This document shows positions 1 to 9,991 of a DNA stretch of 64,000 bases, piece after piece. The notes under the pieces were generated by a model that saw only the letters and a program-made list of their open reading frames with translations, was not told the DNA's origin and did no database searches. Position 1 is the stretch's first letter. The number at the start of each line of letters is the position of its first letter. This DNA is from VAXT01 sp963850415 (GTDB taxonomy: Bacteria; Actinomycetota; Thermoleophilia; Gaiellales; Gaiellaceae): contig CAWKLE010000004.1 of assembly GCA_963850415.1 (NCBI GenBank), positions 1 through 64,000 on the forward strand, read 5' to 3'. Position numbers and translations under genes: made by a program.

Positions 1-1540
<1,540 letters not shown>

Positions 1541-1912
1541 TGGTTGTCACGCGGCTCCCACGGCATCACTTGTGATGCCGCAAAAGAGGCTGACGGGCTT
1601 CGCCCGGCAGCCGCTTATCGAAGCCGGCTAGACAGCTTTGTTCGCGATGAGCTTGGAGCTCAAAGGTCAGGCCCCCAACGAATCGAGGGCATGACGAGTT
1701 AATAAGCCCCGAGTCGGTGTGACGACTCGAGGTCTCGACGTTTCACGCTGTTGAGTTTTCAAAGACCGTTGCTGTGCGAGGGGCGTAAAAAAGCCTCCGA
1801 CTCGCGCCAGAGGCCTCCAGAGGTGTCGGGTACTTGCGTCGTATCCGAGTGCGTCCGAAGGCGCTCCAGTGTCGAGTTACAGGGACCGTCTTACGCCGCT
1901 CGTCGAGCAGCC
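1541..1912 (-). other. 16S rRNA leader region
   Basis: About 370 bases without a protein gene lie between tyrS and 16S. Read on the minus strand it contains a typical pre-16S leader stretch near 1750-1770 (GGTCTTTGAAAACTCAACAG), a 7-bp hairpin at about 1710-1730 (CGAGTCG loop CGACTCG), and a terminator-like hairpin listed separately. It most likely holds the processing and antitermination signals of the rRNA operon. Confidence 0.6.
1786..1814 (-). terminator. Terminator-like hairpin in the tyrS-16S gap
   Basis: On the minus strand a GCCTC...GAGGC stem (1810-1814 with 1793-1797) is followed directly by a run of six T. It can act as an intrinsic terminator for tyrS read-through. Because it lies downstream of the proposed rRNA promoter it could also attenuate rRNA transcription unless antiterminated. 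The stem is only 5 bp with a long loop, so strength is uncertain. Confidence 0.45.
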
Positions 1913-1917
1913 GACGC

Positions 1918-1945
1918 ATGGTAGCAGCACCGAGGGGGGTGTCAA
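1918..1945 (-). promoter_or_regulatory. Probable rRNA operon promoter overlapping the tyrS stop codon
   Basis: On the minus strand a perfect -35 TTGACA (1940-1945) and a -10 TACCAT (1918-1923) are separated by 16 bases. The tyrS stop codon TGA (1942-1944) lies inside the -35 hexamer. Transcription would start near 1910 and run into 16S. This is a sequence match to the housekeeping sigma consensus, not proof. Confidence 0.6.
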
Positions 1946-3087
1946 GGAGCGCGAAAGCGCATGAAACGCCGCTTTCCGGCCTGTACGAGCGCCCCGTCGA
2001 GGGCCTCCGCGGGCAGGTCGAGGTCGCTCACCGTCTCGCCGTTCACCTTGACCGCGCCCTGGGAGATCAGCCGGCGCGCCTCGCTCGTGGAGCCGATCCC
2101 GAGGTGCTCGACGAGGAGCGCCGGCAGGTGGACCTCGCCGTCGCCCGAGAGCACCGCCTCGGGCACCTCGTCGGGTGCTGAGCCTTCCCGAACCACGCGC
2201 GTGAAGTGCTCCTCGGCGGCCTGCGCGGCCTCCTCCCCGTGCGAGCGGCGCACGATGAAGCGCGCGAGCTCGAGCTTCGCCTGCAGCGGGTCACCGGTCG
2301 GGGGCTCCGCTTCCAGGACGAGCGTGTACCACTGCTCGAGCAGCGAGTCCGGGATCCGCATCGTCTTTCCGAACTGCTCCTCGGGCGCCTCCCGCAACCC
2401 GATGTAGTTCCCGCGCGAGGCGCTCATGCCGGTGCCGTCCCAGCTGTCGAGGTACGCGACGGTGAGCGCGACCTGCGGCTCGAGCCCGTACGCGGTCATC
2501 ACCTCGCGCCCCATCAGCAGGTTGTACGTCTGGTCGGTGCCGCCCAGCTCCACGTCCGCCTCGACGGCGACCGAGTCGTAGGCCTGCATCATCGGATAGA
2601 GGAGCTCGGAGATCGAGATCGGCTCGTTGGCGCCGAACCGCTTGTGGAAGTCGTCGCGTTCGAGGATCCGCGCGACCGTGGTCGTCCTCGTCAGGCGCAG
2701 GATCTCCGCGAAGTCGAGCTTGCTCAGCCACTCGCTGTTGAAGCGGAGCTCCGTGCGCTCCGGATCGATGATCGTGGACGCGGCCTCGAAGTACCGCTGC
2801 GCGTTCGCATCGATCACCTCGGGGTCGATCATCGGCCGCTCGGTCTTGCGCCCCGACGGATCGCCGATCCGAGTCGTGTAGTCGCCGACGATCAGAACGC
2901 CGATGTGCCCCTCGTCCTGGAAGGCCCGCATGCGGCGCAGCGGCACGCCGTTCCCGAGGGTCACGTCCGGGGCCGTCACGTCAATCCCGAGCTTCACGCG
3001 CAGGGGCCGTCCCAGCTTCAGCTTCTGCTCGAGCGCGCCCTCCGGGAGGACGGCGGCTGCGTTGCGGGTGAGCTCCGCGATCTCCAC
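1942..3087 (-). CDS. tyrS: Tyrosyl-tRNA synthetase with divergent HIGH and KMSKS motifs
   Basis: Class I aminoacyl-tRNA synthetase charging tRNA-Tyr; 381 residues from a GTG start, a little shorter than the 400-420 usual for the TyrZ branch. The Rossmann catalytic core is clear (GVLIVGDYTTRIGDPSGR near residue 62) and a C-terminal S4 RNA-binding domain covers roughly residues 320-380. Both signature motifs are unusual: the HIGH position reads TLGN (about residues 43-46) and the KMSKS position reads GMSAS (about 221-225). The fold and tyrosine-pocket segments are otherwise well kept, and the gene sits just upstream of the rRNA operon, so it is probably the working enzyme, but a non-canonical paralogue is possible. 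Confidence 0.9.
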   Translation of the reverse strand: MEIAELTRNAAAVLPEGALEQKLKLGRPLRVKLGIDVTAPDVTLGNGVPLRRMRAFQDEGHIGVLIVGDYTTRIGDPSGRKTERPMIDPEVIDANAQRYFEAASTIIDPERTELRFNSEWLSKLDFAEILRLTRTTTVARILERDDFHKRFGANEPISISELLYPMMQAYDSVAVEADVELGGTDQTYNLLMGREVMTAYGLEPQVALTVAYLDSWDGTGMSASRGNYIGLREAPEEQFGKTMRIPDSLLEQWYTLVLEAEPPTGDPLQAKLELARFIVRRSHGEEAAQAAEEHFTRVVREGSAPDEVPEAVLSGDGEVHLPALLVEHLGIGSTSEARRLISQGAVKVNGETVSDLDLPAEALDGALVQAGKRRFMRFRAP

Positions 3088-3110
3088 GCAGCGAGTCTAG
3101 ACTCCGCCCC

Positions 3111-5540
3111 TTGCGCTTTCGCCGCAGCACCAAGCAGGCGCCCAAGACGAACGGGCGCCGCATTCGCAAGCTCCGCCTCCTGACACTCGTCCTGGTGCTG
3201 GGCCTGCTCGGGCTCGCCTCGTTCATGTTCGGCCTGATGACCGCGATCGCGAGCCAGCTCCCGCAGTACGACCCCGCGCACCAGCGGAAGATCGCGCACG
3301 ACGGCTACATCTACGACCGGCACGACAACGTGCTCGCCGTGCTGCGCGGCAAGGAGAGCCGCGTCATCCTCACGCACAATCAGATCGCGCCGATCATGAA
3401 GCAGGCGATCGTCGCGATCGAGGACAAGCGCTTCTACGAGCACAACGGCGTCGACCTGCACGCGATCGGACGCGCGCTGCTCGCGGACATCGAGCACAAG
3501 TCCGTCGTGCAGGGCGGCTCGACGATCACGCAGCAGTTCATCAAGAACGCCTACGTGGCCGACAACCGCTCGATCGCGCGCAAGCTGAAGGAGGCGGCGC
3601 TCGCGTGGCAGCTCGAGCAGCGGCACCGCGACGACAAGGACTGGATCCTGACCGCGTACCTGAACACGATCTACTTCGGGAACGGCGCGTACGGGATCGG
3701 CCAGGCGGCGCTGACGTACTTCCAGAAGCCAGCGAGCAAGCTGACGCTGCCCGAGGCGGCGCTCCTCGCGGGGATCCCGCGGGACCCGTCGCTCTTCGAT
3801 CCGGTCACGAACCCGAAGGCGGCGAAGGACCGGCGCCGGGTCGTCCTCGACCAGATGCTTCAGCAGGGGATCATCGCGCCCGACCAGTACCACGCGGCCC
3901 GCAGCGCCGCGCTCCCGGCGCCCGACAAGGTCCGGCTGCCCGGAACGCACGAGACCCAGGGCCAGTACTTCGTCAACTACGTGAAGCAGCAACTCGTCTC
4001 CAACCCGAACTACGGGCCCGGAGCCGTGTTCGGCGGCGGGCTCCGCATCCACACGACGCTCGACCTCGGCCTCCAGAAGATGGCCCGCAAGGCGATCTCG
4101 AAGGTCCTGACCGACCCCAACGGCCCGCAGGCGGCGCTCGTCGCGATCGACCCGAGACGAGGCGACGTGCTCGCGATGGCCGGCGGGTCGAGCTACCGCG
4201 AGAGCCAGTTCAACCTCGCCGTGCAGGGCGAGCGCCAGCCGGGCTCCGCGTTCAAGCCGTTCGTGCTCGCGACGGCGCTCAACGAAGGCATCTCGCCGGC
4301 GACGCACTTCACCTCGCACCCGGTCGTGATCCCGCTCGGCGACAAGCTCTGGCAGGTGAACAACTACGAGGGCGAGTATCTCGGCTCGATCGATCTCACC
4401 TCGGCGACCGTGCACTCCGACAACTCCGTCTACGCGCAGCTGACCTCGATCGTCGGTCCGCAGAACGTCGCGAAGATGGCGCGCGACGCCGGCATCCAGA
4501 GCAAGCTGAACAGCTACTTCGCGATCGGGCTTGGCGCGGAGGCCGCGAACCCGCTCGAGATGGCGCGTGCCTACTCGACGTTCGCGAACAACGGCAGCCG
4601 GATCGACGGCTCGATCCTCGGCAACGAGCCGCGCGCGATCACGCAGATCGGGAAGAACAAGAACGCGGTCGTCCCGCACCGCGTGCTCAGCCCGACGAAG
4701 ACGGCGATCCTGAACTCGATCCTGCAGAAGGTCGTCACCGAGGGCACCGGCCAACGCGCGGCTCTCAGTGACCGCCCCGCCGCCGGGAAGACCGGCACGA
4801 CCGAGAACTACGGCGACGCGTGGTTCGTCGGGTACGTGCCGCAACTGACCGTCGCCGTCTGGGTCGGCTACCCGCGCGAGCTGAAGCCGATGGAGACCGA
4901 GTACCACGGCGATCCGGTCGCCGGCGGGACCTTCCCGGCCGAGATCTGGCACGCGTTCATGGAGAAGGCGCTGCCGTATCTGAAGGATCAGCCGGAGTCG
5001 TTCCCGTCCACCTACATTCCGTACGGATCTCCGCACGAGGCCGTTCTGCGCGACGGCTCGCTTCAGCTCGACAACGGACATTGCCACTTCGCGCGGAGCC
5101 TGCTCTTTTTCGACAGGCAGGAGCCGGGCAAGACCGCGAACTGCAAGCCGAACGAGGTCGACGTTCCGGATCTGATCGGGCAGTCGCTACAGGCCGCCCG
5201 CGCGCGACTCGCCGGGCAGCCGCTGACGCCGTCGGTTGTCTACAAGGCCGCCAGAGCCGGACAGAAGGTCGACATCGTGCTGGGTCAGAAGCCGAGCAAA
5301 GGGCGTCTCTCGGCGTTCGACCACGTGACGCTCGTCGTCGCCAGGCCGACGCACGGGATCGTGCCGCAGCTGATCGGGCTGCCCGTGGGGCGGGCGCAGA
5401 GGAAGTGCGAGCAGCGAGGGCTGAAGGTCGAGATCGAGCAGACGGACAAAGGCCCGCCGGGGCGCGTCATCTTCCAGTTGCCGCGGGCGGGTGTCGCGGC
5501 GGCGCCCGGGATGCACGTCAGGATCGCGGTCGCGGCCTGA
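3111..5540 (+). CDS. Class A penicillin-binding protein (transglycosylase/transpeptidase) with PASTA repeats
   Basis: Bifunctional peptidoglycan synthase of the PBP1a/PonA type, 809 residues. A basic cytoplasmic tail is followed by one membrane anchor (about 23-45), a GT51 glycosyltransferase domain (EDKRFYEHNGVD at 104, GGSTITQQF near 135), and a transpeptidase domain with SAFK (Ser379 nucleophile), SDN (436-438) and KTG (560-562). Two C-terminal PASTA modules (about 685-809) would bind muropeptides or beta-lactams. The TTG start at 3111 is chosen because later starts would remove the anchor; no clear ribosome-binding site precedes it, and only 23 bases separate it from the divergent tyrS start. 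Its 3' end overlaps the convergent glycosylase gene by 23 bases. Confidence 0.93.
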   Translation: MRFRRSTKQAPKTNGRRIRKLRLLTLVLVLGLLGLASFMFGLMTAIASQLPQYDPAHQRKIAHDGYIYDRHDNVLAVLRGKESRVILTHNQIAPIMKQAIVAIEDKRFYEHNGVDLHAIGRALLADIEHKSVVQGGSTITQQFIKNAYVADNRSIARKLKEAALAWQLEQRHRDDKDWILTAYLNTIYFGNGAYGIGQAALTYFQKPASKLTLPEAALLAGIPRDPSLFDPVTNPKAAKDRRRVVLDQMLQQGIIAPDQYHAARSAALPAPDKVRLPGTHETQGQYFVNYVKQQLVSNPNYGPGAVFGGGLRIHTTLDLGLQKMARKAISKVLTDPNGPQAALVAIDPRRGDVLAMAGGSSYRESQFNLAVQGERQPGSAFKPFVLATALNEGISPATHFTSHPVVIPLGDKLWQVNNYEGEYLGSIDLTSATVHSDNSVYAQLTSIVGPQNVAKMARDAGIQSKLNSYFAIGLGAEAANPLEMARAYSTFANNGSRIDGSILGNEPRAITQIGKNKNAVVPHRVLSPTKTAILNSILQKVVTEGTGQRAALSDRPAAGKTGTTENYGDAWFVGYVPQLTVAVWVGYPRELKPMETEYHGDPVAGGTFPAEIWHAFMEKALPYLKDQPESFPSTYIPYGSPHEAVLRDGSLQLDNGHCHFARSLLFFDRQEPGKTANCKPNEVDVPDLIGQSLQAARARLAGQPLTPSVVYKAARAGQKVDIVLGQKPSKGRLSAFDHVTLVVARPTHGIVPQLIGLPVGRAQRKCEQRGLKVEIEQTDKGPPGRVIFQLPRAGVAAAPGMHVRIAVAA

Positions 5541-6081
5541 TCGGTCGGCTGAGGTACGGGGAGCCGGCTTCGCCGTAGCGCCAGGGGACCTCGGCGGCCT
5601 TCGTGATTCCGATGCGAGGGCCGACGGCGATCTCGACGTCACCGGCCGCGTAGAGCGCGAACGGCGGTTTGTCGAGCGGGAGCCCGTCGTGCTCGCCGGT
5701 GAGGGCTAGCGCCTGCGTGAGACGGCCCGGGCCCGCGGCGAGCAGCCTCGGCTCGGTCGTCCCTCTTCGCGCGGCCATCGTCTCGAGCCCTCTTGTCGGT
5801 TCGAGGGCGCGGATCAGGACGGCGCTCGCCGCTTCGCACACGAAGTTCAGGCACCAGTGGACGCCGTACGAGCGGTACACGTAGGCGTGGCCGGGCGGCC
5901 CGAACATCGAGGCGTTCCGTGCGGTCGGTCCGCCGTAGCTGTGCGCGGCGGGGTCCTCGTGGTCGTACGCCTCGACCTCGACAATCTTGCCGCCGATTCC
6001 GTCGACGAGCAGCGTCGCGCCGACGATCTCGGGAGCGACGTCGTGCACGCTGCGGGCGAAGAACGAGCGGCGGAGCTTCAT
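5518..6081 (-). CDS. mpg: 3-methyladenine DNA glycosylase (Mpg/AAG family)
   Basis: Base-excision repair enzyme removing alkylated purines such as 3-methyladenine. At 187 residues it fits the compact bacterial AAG family. The sequence shows the family signature around the catalytic glutamate (GKIVEVEAYDHEDPAAHS, residues about 31-48), the FGPPGHAYVYRSYG segment and the late AAGPGRLTQAL motif. The ATG at 6081 overlaps the stop of the upstream MFS gene by 4 bases (ATGA), so the two are probably translated together. A longer in-frame extension upstream lies inside the MFS gene and was discarded. Confidence 0.93.
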   Translation of the reverse strand: MKLRRSFFARSVHDVAPEIVGATLLVDGIGGKIVEVEAYDHEDPAAHSYGGPTARNASMFGPPGHAYVYRSYGVHWCLNFVCEAASAVLIRALEPTRGLETMAARRGTTEPRLLAAGPGRLTQALALTGEHDGLPLDKPPFALYAAGDVEIAVGPRIGITKAAEVPWRYGEAGSPYLSRPIRPRPRS

Positions 6082-7382
6082 GCCGCCCGGGCCTTCGCCG
6101 CGTCGTAGCGGAGAAGTGCAGGCGCCGCGGCGATGAAGAGCCAGCAGCCGGCCATGCAGAGGATCCCTCCGGAGACGACCGAGAAGCGCAGGCTCGTCAG
6201 CGACGCGACCGCGCCCGCCTCGAGGTTCCCGACCGCCGGAGCGCTCGCCACCTGGGCGAGCTCGATACCGGACAGGCGTCCCCTCATCGAGTCCGGCGTC
6301 ACGGTGAGCAGGATCGTCGAGCGGAGGATCGCGCTCCAATCGTCCGCTCCGCCTGCGATCGCGAGAAAGAGGAGCGCCAGCCAGAGGCTGGGCGCGAAGC
6401 CGAAGCCGACGATGGCCGCTCCCCAGGCAGTCGCCGCGATGCACACGCCGAGGCCTTGCCTGCGGGCGCGTGTCACCCAGCCAGACAGGAGCGTGGCGAC
6501 GAGCGCCCCTGCGTACGGCGCTGCGTAGAGAAAGCCGACGGTCGTCGCTCCGCCGCCGAAGTGGGCGCCGAAGGCCGGGAAGAGGGCGCTCGGCATCCCG
6601 AACACCATCGCGATCGTGTCCACGACGAAGATGCCCTTCAGCTCCGGCTTCTGACGGACGAGGCGGAACCCCTCGGCGATCGCGCGCAGCCCGGGCCGCG
6701 CGATCGCTCCGAGCGGAGGCATCTTCGGGAGCAGGGCCGCCGCCACGAGCGAGGCCGAGAACGTGACGACGTCGATGGCGTACGTCGCCGTGAGTCCGAC
6801 CGACGCGATCAGGATCCCGCCCACCGCTGGCCCCCCGACATGGCCGAAGGACGAGTAGATCCCCTGGACGGCCGCCGCCGGAGCGATCTGGTCCTCGCCC
6901 ACGAGGCGCGGGACGAGCGCGTCCATCGCGGGGCGCTGGATCGCGTAGAGAGCTGTGCCGAGCGCTTCCGCCGCGTACAGGGCCCAGAGCCGAGGATCGG
7001 CGAGCGCAGCATTCGCGACGAGCAGGCCGGAGACCGCGGCGAGGCCGAGGTCGGAGACGATCAGGAGCAGCCGCCGATCGACCGCGTCGGCGATCGCGCC
7101 GCCGAGGAACGAGATCGTCAGCAGCGGGACGAGCGCGGCGATGCCCAGGAGCCCGACCGCGAAGGTCGAGCCGGTCAACTGGTAGACCTGGTACGGGATC
7201 GCGACCGTCGTCAGCATGCTGCCCAGGAGCGAGACGGCGTTGCCGAACCAGAGCCGGCGAAATGCCTGCGAGCGCCGAAGGGGCGTCAGGTCGATCGTGA
7301 CGCCGTGCAGGAAGCCGAGGCGGCCGGGACGTTCGGTTTCGCCGGCGAGATCGTCGACCGGCGGGCCAAACTGGTCGGCCAA
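6078..7382 (-). CDS. MFS transporter, enterobactin-exporter-like
   Basis: Integral membrane permease of the major facilitator superfamily, 434 residues with about 12 predicted membrane spans beginning near residue 45 (LWFGNAVSLLGSMLTTVAIP). The loop GGAIADAVDRRLLL matches the MFS motif A between helices 2 and 3. The overall pattern resembles the EntS/MFS_3 drug or siderophore exporters; the substrate cannot be told. The start used is TTG, one base after the previous gene's stop; starts further in (near the ATIDL region) are possible because the first 30 residues are not membrane sequence. It precedes mpg with a 4-bp overlap. Confidence 0.85.
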   Translation of the reverse strand: MADQFGPPVDDLAGETERPGRLGFLHGVTIDLTPLRRSQAFRRLWFGNAVSLLGSMLTTVAIPYQVYQLTGSTFAVGLLGIAALVPLLTISFLGGAIADAVDRRLLLIVSDLGLAAVSGLLVANAALADPRLWALYAAEALGTALYAIQRPAMDALVPRLVGEDQIAPAAAVQGIYSSFGHVGGPAVGGILIASVGLTATYAIDVVTFSASLVAAALLPKMPPLGAIARPGLRAIAEGFRLVRQKPELKGIFVVDTIAMVFGMPSALFPAFGAHFGGGATTVGFLYAAPYAGALVATLLSGWVTRARRQGLGVCIAATAWGAAIVGFGFAPSLWLALLFLAIAGGADDWSAILRSTILLTVTPDSMRGRLSGIELAQVASAPAVGNLEAGAVASLTSLRFSVVSGGILCMAGCWLFIAAAPALLRYDAAKARAA

Positions 7383-7383
7383 G

Positions 7384-7740
7384 CTAGAAGAGCTTCTCTT
7401 CGTCGCCCGGGCTCGAGGTCTTCTCGAGCAGGCGGCGCGCTCGGCGGCCGAGGTCGTTCAGGTCGACGCGTCCTTTGTCGGCGTCCTCGACGATCCGTTC
7501 CGCGAGCTTGAGCGCCTCGTCGATGATCGGCGCGCTGATCGCGGCGTCCTGGCCCATGTCGTGCAGGATCGTTCGCTCGGTGCGGCCGGCGACTATCGGG
7601 TCGGGGACGCCCTCGATCCAGACACGCGTCCTATGGCCTCCCCCACGCTCCTTGCCGACGATCGGCTCGACGGCGTAGATCTTGTCCGCCCGCGCGTACT
7701 TGCCGAAGCCGAGGAAGATCATCCGGCCTGCATCAGCCAT
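7384..7740 (-). CDS. RemA/DUF370-like small protein with C-terminal extension
   Basis: 118 residues. The N-terminal half resembles the DUF370/RemA fold (MIFLGFGKYARADKIYAV), whose best-known member RemA is a DNA-binding activator of matrix genes in Bacillus. The RemA family is normally about 85-90 residues and ends near the strand equivalent to position 70 here; this protein adds a charged helical tail (about 65-118, EALKLAERIVEDADKG). The DNA-binding surface cannot be judged by eye, so a regulatory role is only a family-based guess. It is followed after one base by the MFS gene and preceded by the repeat element at 7761. Confidence 0.6.
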   Translation of the reverse strand: MADAGRMIFLGFGKYARADKIYAVEPIVGKERGGGHRTRVWIEGVPDPIVAGRTERTILHDMGQDAAISAPIIDEALKLAERIVEDADKGRVDLNDLGRRARRLLEKTSSPGDEEKLF

Positions 7741-7760
7741 GGCCGGGATTATTCCTTTCC

Positions 7761-7876
7761 GGGGTCAGACCCCGCCAAGAATCTGTGCCGACTCTGTGAC
7801 AGGACGGCGTACGACGATGGAACGGAGCGGCTCTTCGCGGCTTCGCGCCGCCGAGGTTGTAAAGGGGTCTGACCCC
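7761..7876. repeat. Paired GGGGTCAGACCCC inverted-repeat element, copy 1
   Basis: Two copies of the 13-mer GGGGTCAGACCCC face each other at 7761-7773 and 7864-7876 (the second as GGGGTCTGACCCC), 90 bases apart. Each 13-mer is itself a near-perfect palindrome. The inside flank of the left copy (CCGCCAAGAATCTGTG) resembles the flank of the copy at 21.5 kb. The last base of the right copy forms part of the TAG stop of the DegT aminotransferase gene. The layout is that of a REP doublet or a small non-autonomous mobile element. Confidence 0.75.
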
Positions 7877-8991
7877 TAGATGGCGTCGCGGAGCGCTTCG
7901 ACGACCAGTTCCTGGTCGGCGCGCTCGAGCTGCGGGAAGAACGGGAGCGCCATGCTGCGCGAGCAGGCGTCCTCTGCGACCGGGCACAGGCCTTCTGCGA
8001 AGCCGTAGCGCTCGCGCATGTACGGCTGGAGATGGATCGCCGGGACGTAATGGCCGGCCTCGATTCCCTGCGCGCCGAGCCTCTCCATGACCGCCTCGCG
8101 ATCGATGCCCTGCGCAAGCGTGACGACGTAGACGAACCACGAGCGCCGGTGATCCGCGTCGTCCGGATGCGGCGGCTGTACCCCGTCGACTCCACTCAGG
8201 AGCTCCGTGTACCGCGCGGCCGCGTCGCTCCGAAGCTCGAGGATCCGGTCGAGCTTCTCCAGCTGGGAGATCCCGAGCGCCGCCTGGAGATCGGTGAGCC
8301 GGTAGTTGAACCCGACCCGCGGGTGGTGGAACCAGCGCGAGTCGTACGAGCGGCCCTGGTTGCGCAGGCTCACGAGCAGGTCGCGCTCCTCCTCCGAATG
8401 CGTCGTGACCATCCCGCCCTCACCCGTCGTCATCTGCTTGTTCGGGTAGAAGCCGAACGCGCCGGAAGGCCCGTGGGAGCCGATCGGCGCGCCCTTGTAC
8501 TCGGCGCCCAGCGCCTCGCAGGAGTCGTCGATCAGCCAGAGCCCGTGCCGCTCCGCAATCGCACGCAGCTCGTCCAGCTCGCAGGGGTAACCGAACATGT
8601 CCACGACGACGATCCCCTTGGTGCGCTCGGTGATCGCCGCCTCGACCGCGGCCGGGTCGAGGTTCAGCGTGCCCGGATCGACGTCCGCGAAGACTGGCAC
8701 GCCGCCCTCGAGGAGGAAGCAGTTCGCCGTCGCGACGAACGCGACCGGAGACGTGATCACCTCGTCCCCGGGCTCGAGCTCCGCCATGTGGCAGAGCATG
8801 TGCAGCCCGGCCGTTCCACTCGAGACAGCGGCCGCATACGGCGCGCCGACGCGCTCGGCGAAGAGCTCCTCGAACCGGTCGATCGCCGGCCCGAGCGACA
8901 GCCGGCCGGAGCGCAGAACCTCTAGAACCGCCTCCTCGTCGCGCTCGTCCAGGAACGGGCGAGAGAGCGGAACACGTGTCTCGGTCTTCAC
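7876..8991 (-). CDS. DegT/DnrJ/EryC1/StrS family PLP aminotransferase
   Basis: Fold-type I PLP enzyme, 371 residues, of the family that usually aminates keto-sugar nucleotides. Visible landmarks are the PLP-phosphate loop SSGTAGLHM (about 60-68), the DSCEALGAEYKG aspartate region and the Schiff-base lysine in FGFYPNKQMTTGEGGM. The start is taken at GTG 8991, which overlaps the ilvE stop by 4 bases (GTGA); the longer frame upstream lies in ilvE. No sugar-nucleotide or glycosyltransferase genes are nearby, so the natural substrate is unclear. The stop codon is completed by the GGGGTC repeat element, suggesting the element landed at the 3' end. Confidence 0.88.
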   Translation of the reverse strand: MKTETRVPLSRPFLDERDEEAVLEVLRSGRLSLGPAIDRFEELFAERVGAPYAAAVSSGTAGLHMLCHMAELEPGDEVITSPVAFVATANCFLLEGGVPVFADVDPGTLNLDPAAVEAAITERTKGIVVVDMFGYPCELDELRAIAERHGLWLIDDSCEALGAEYKGAPIGSHGPSGAFGFYPNKQMTTGEGGMVTTHSEEERDLLVSLRNQGRSYDSRWFHHPRVGFNYRLTDLQAALGISQLEKLDRILELRSDAAARYTELLSGVDGVQPPHPDDADHRRSWFVYVVTLAQGIDREAVMERLGAQGIEAGHYVPAIHLQPYMRERYGFAEGLCPVAEDACSRSMALPFFPQLERADQELVVEALRDAI

Positions 8992-9926
8992 GCCTCCGCT
9001 GGAGCCGCGTTCCCGACCTTCGCGTACTCGAGCCACTGCGCCCAGCGCTCGCTCTTGCCGCGGCAGGTGTCGAGGTACGCGGTCTGGAGCTCCTTCGTCA
9101 CGGGCCCCGGCGGGCCGATGACGCGGTCGTCCACCTCGCGGATGGGCGTCACCTCGGCGGCGGTGCCGGTCATGAAGACCTCGTCAGCCTGCACGAGATC
9201 GGAGCGGATCAGGTTCTTCTCCTCGACGGTGTAGCCGAGATCCTGCGCGATCTGGATCAGCGAGTCACGCGTGATCCCGGGCAGGATCGACGTCGCGAGC
9301 GGCGGGGTCGCGATCTTCCCGTCCTTGACGAGGAAGACGTTCTCGCCCGAGCCGTCGGCGATGAAGCCGTCCGGGGTGAGCAGGATCGCCTCGTCGTAGC
9401 CGGCGCGGTTCGCCTCGCTCACTGCGAGCATCGAGTTCAGGTAGATGCCCGTCGCCTTCGACGCGTGCGGAATCGTGTTCGGCCCGACGCGCTGCCAGGA
9501 GGAGATCTTCACGCGGATCCCGTTCTTCAGGCCCTCGTCGCCGAGGTACGCGCCCCACGGCCAGCTCATGATCACGACCTCGACCGGATTGCCCGCGGTC
9601 GAGACGCCGAGCTCTCCGTAGCCCGAGAACGCGATCGGGCGCAGGTAGCACTCGGGCAGGCCGTTCGCACCGATCAGCTCCATGCACGCCGCGTGGAGGT
9701 CCTCGACGGAGTACGGGAGGTCCATGTACAGCAGGTTCGCCGAGTTCTGCAGGCGCACCAGGTGGTCGGTCAGCCGGAAGACGGCCGGTCCCTTGTCGGT
9801 CTCGTAGCAGCGGATGCCTTCGAAGACGCCGGTGCCGTAGTGCAGGCCGTGCGTCCCGACGTGGACCGTTGCATCGGCCCAGTCGACGAGTTCGCCGTTC
9901 ATCCAGATCTTCTCGGTCTCGCGCAC
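8988..9926 (-). CDS. ilvE: Branched-chain amino acid aminotransferase
   Basis: Fold-type IV PLP aminotransferase for the last step of Leu, Ile and Val synthesis (or the first step of their breakdown), 312 residues, the normal length. The characteristic N-terminal strand (THGLHYGTGVFEGIRCY), the Schiff-base lysine in PHASKATGIYLNSM and the C-terminal EVFMTGTAAEVTPI block are all present. The GTG start is supported by an AGGAGG ribosome-binding site six bases upstream. It is the first gene after a 65-base gap containing two palindromes, so it may have its own regulated promoter although the genes around it run the same way. Confidence 0.95.
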   Translation of the reverse strand: MRETEKIWMNGELVDWADATVHVGTHGLHYGTGVFEGIRCYETDKGPAVFRLTDHLVRLQNSANLLYMDLPYSVEDLHAACMELIGANGLPECYLRPIAFSGYGELGVSTAGNPVEVVIMSWPWGAYLGDEGLKNGIRVKISSWQRVGPNTIPHASKATGIYLNSMLAVSEANRAGYDEAILLTPDGFIADGSGENVFLVKDGKIATPPLATSILPGITRDSLIQIAQDLGYTVEEKNLIRSDLVQADEVFMTGTAAEVTPIREVDDRVIGPPGPVTKELQTAYLDTCRGKSERWAQWLEYAKVGNAAPAEA

Positions 9927-9946
9927 CTCTCGCCTCCTCGGGCCAG

Positions 9947-9978
9947 GTCACAGTGACTGCCACAGTGACGGTCACTGT
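9947..9978. promoter_or_regulatory. Twin palindromes upstream of ilvE (candidate operator)
   Basis: Two symmetric sites lie 21-52 bases upstream of the ilvE start: GTCAC-A-GTGAC at 9947-9957 and the perfect 17-mer ACAGTGACGGTCACTGT at 9962-9978. Both share the half-site CAGTGAC. A repeated half-site in the short gap before ilvE is what a dimeric repressor or activator site would look like; the regulator is unknown. Confidence 0.6.
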
Positions 9979-9991
9979 TCGTGCTCAAAGG

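Noticed and set aside
3018..5087. 689-codon open frame on the minus strand across the penicillin-binding protein gene
   Set aside because: It is antisense to a protein with complete catalytic motifs and reads as Arg/Asp/Val-rich low-complexity sequence, typical of the shadow frame of a GC-rich gene.
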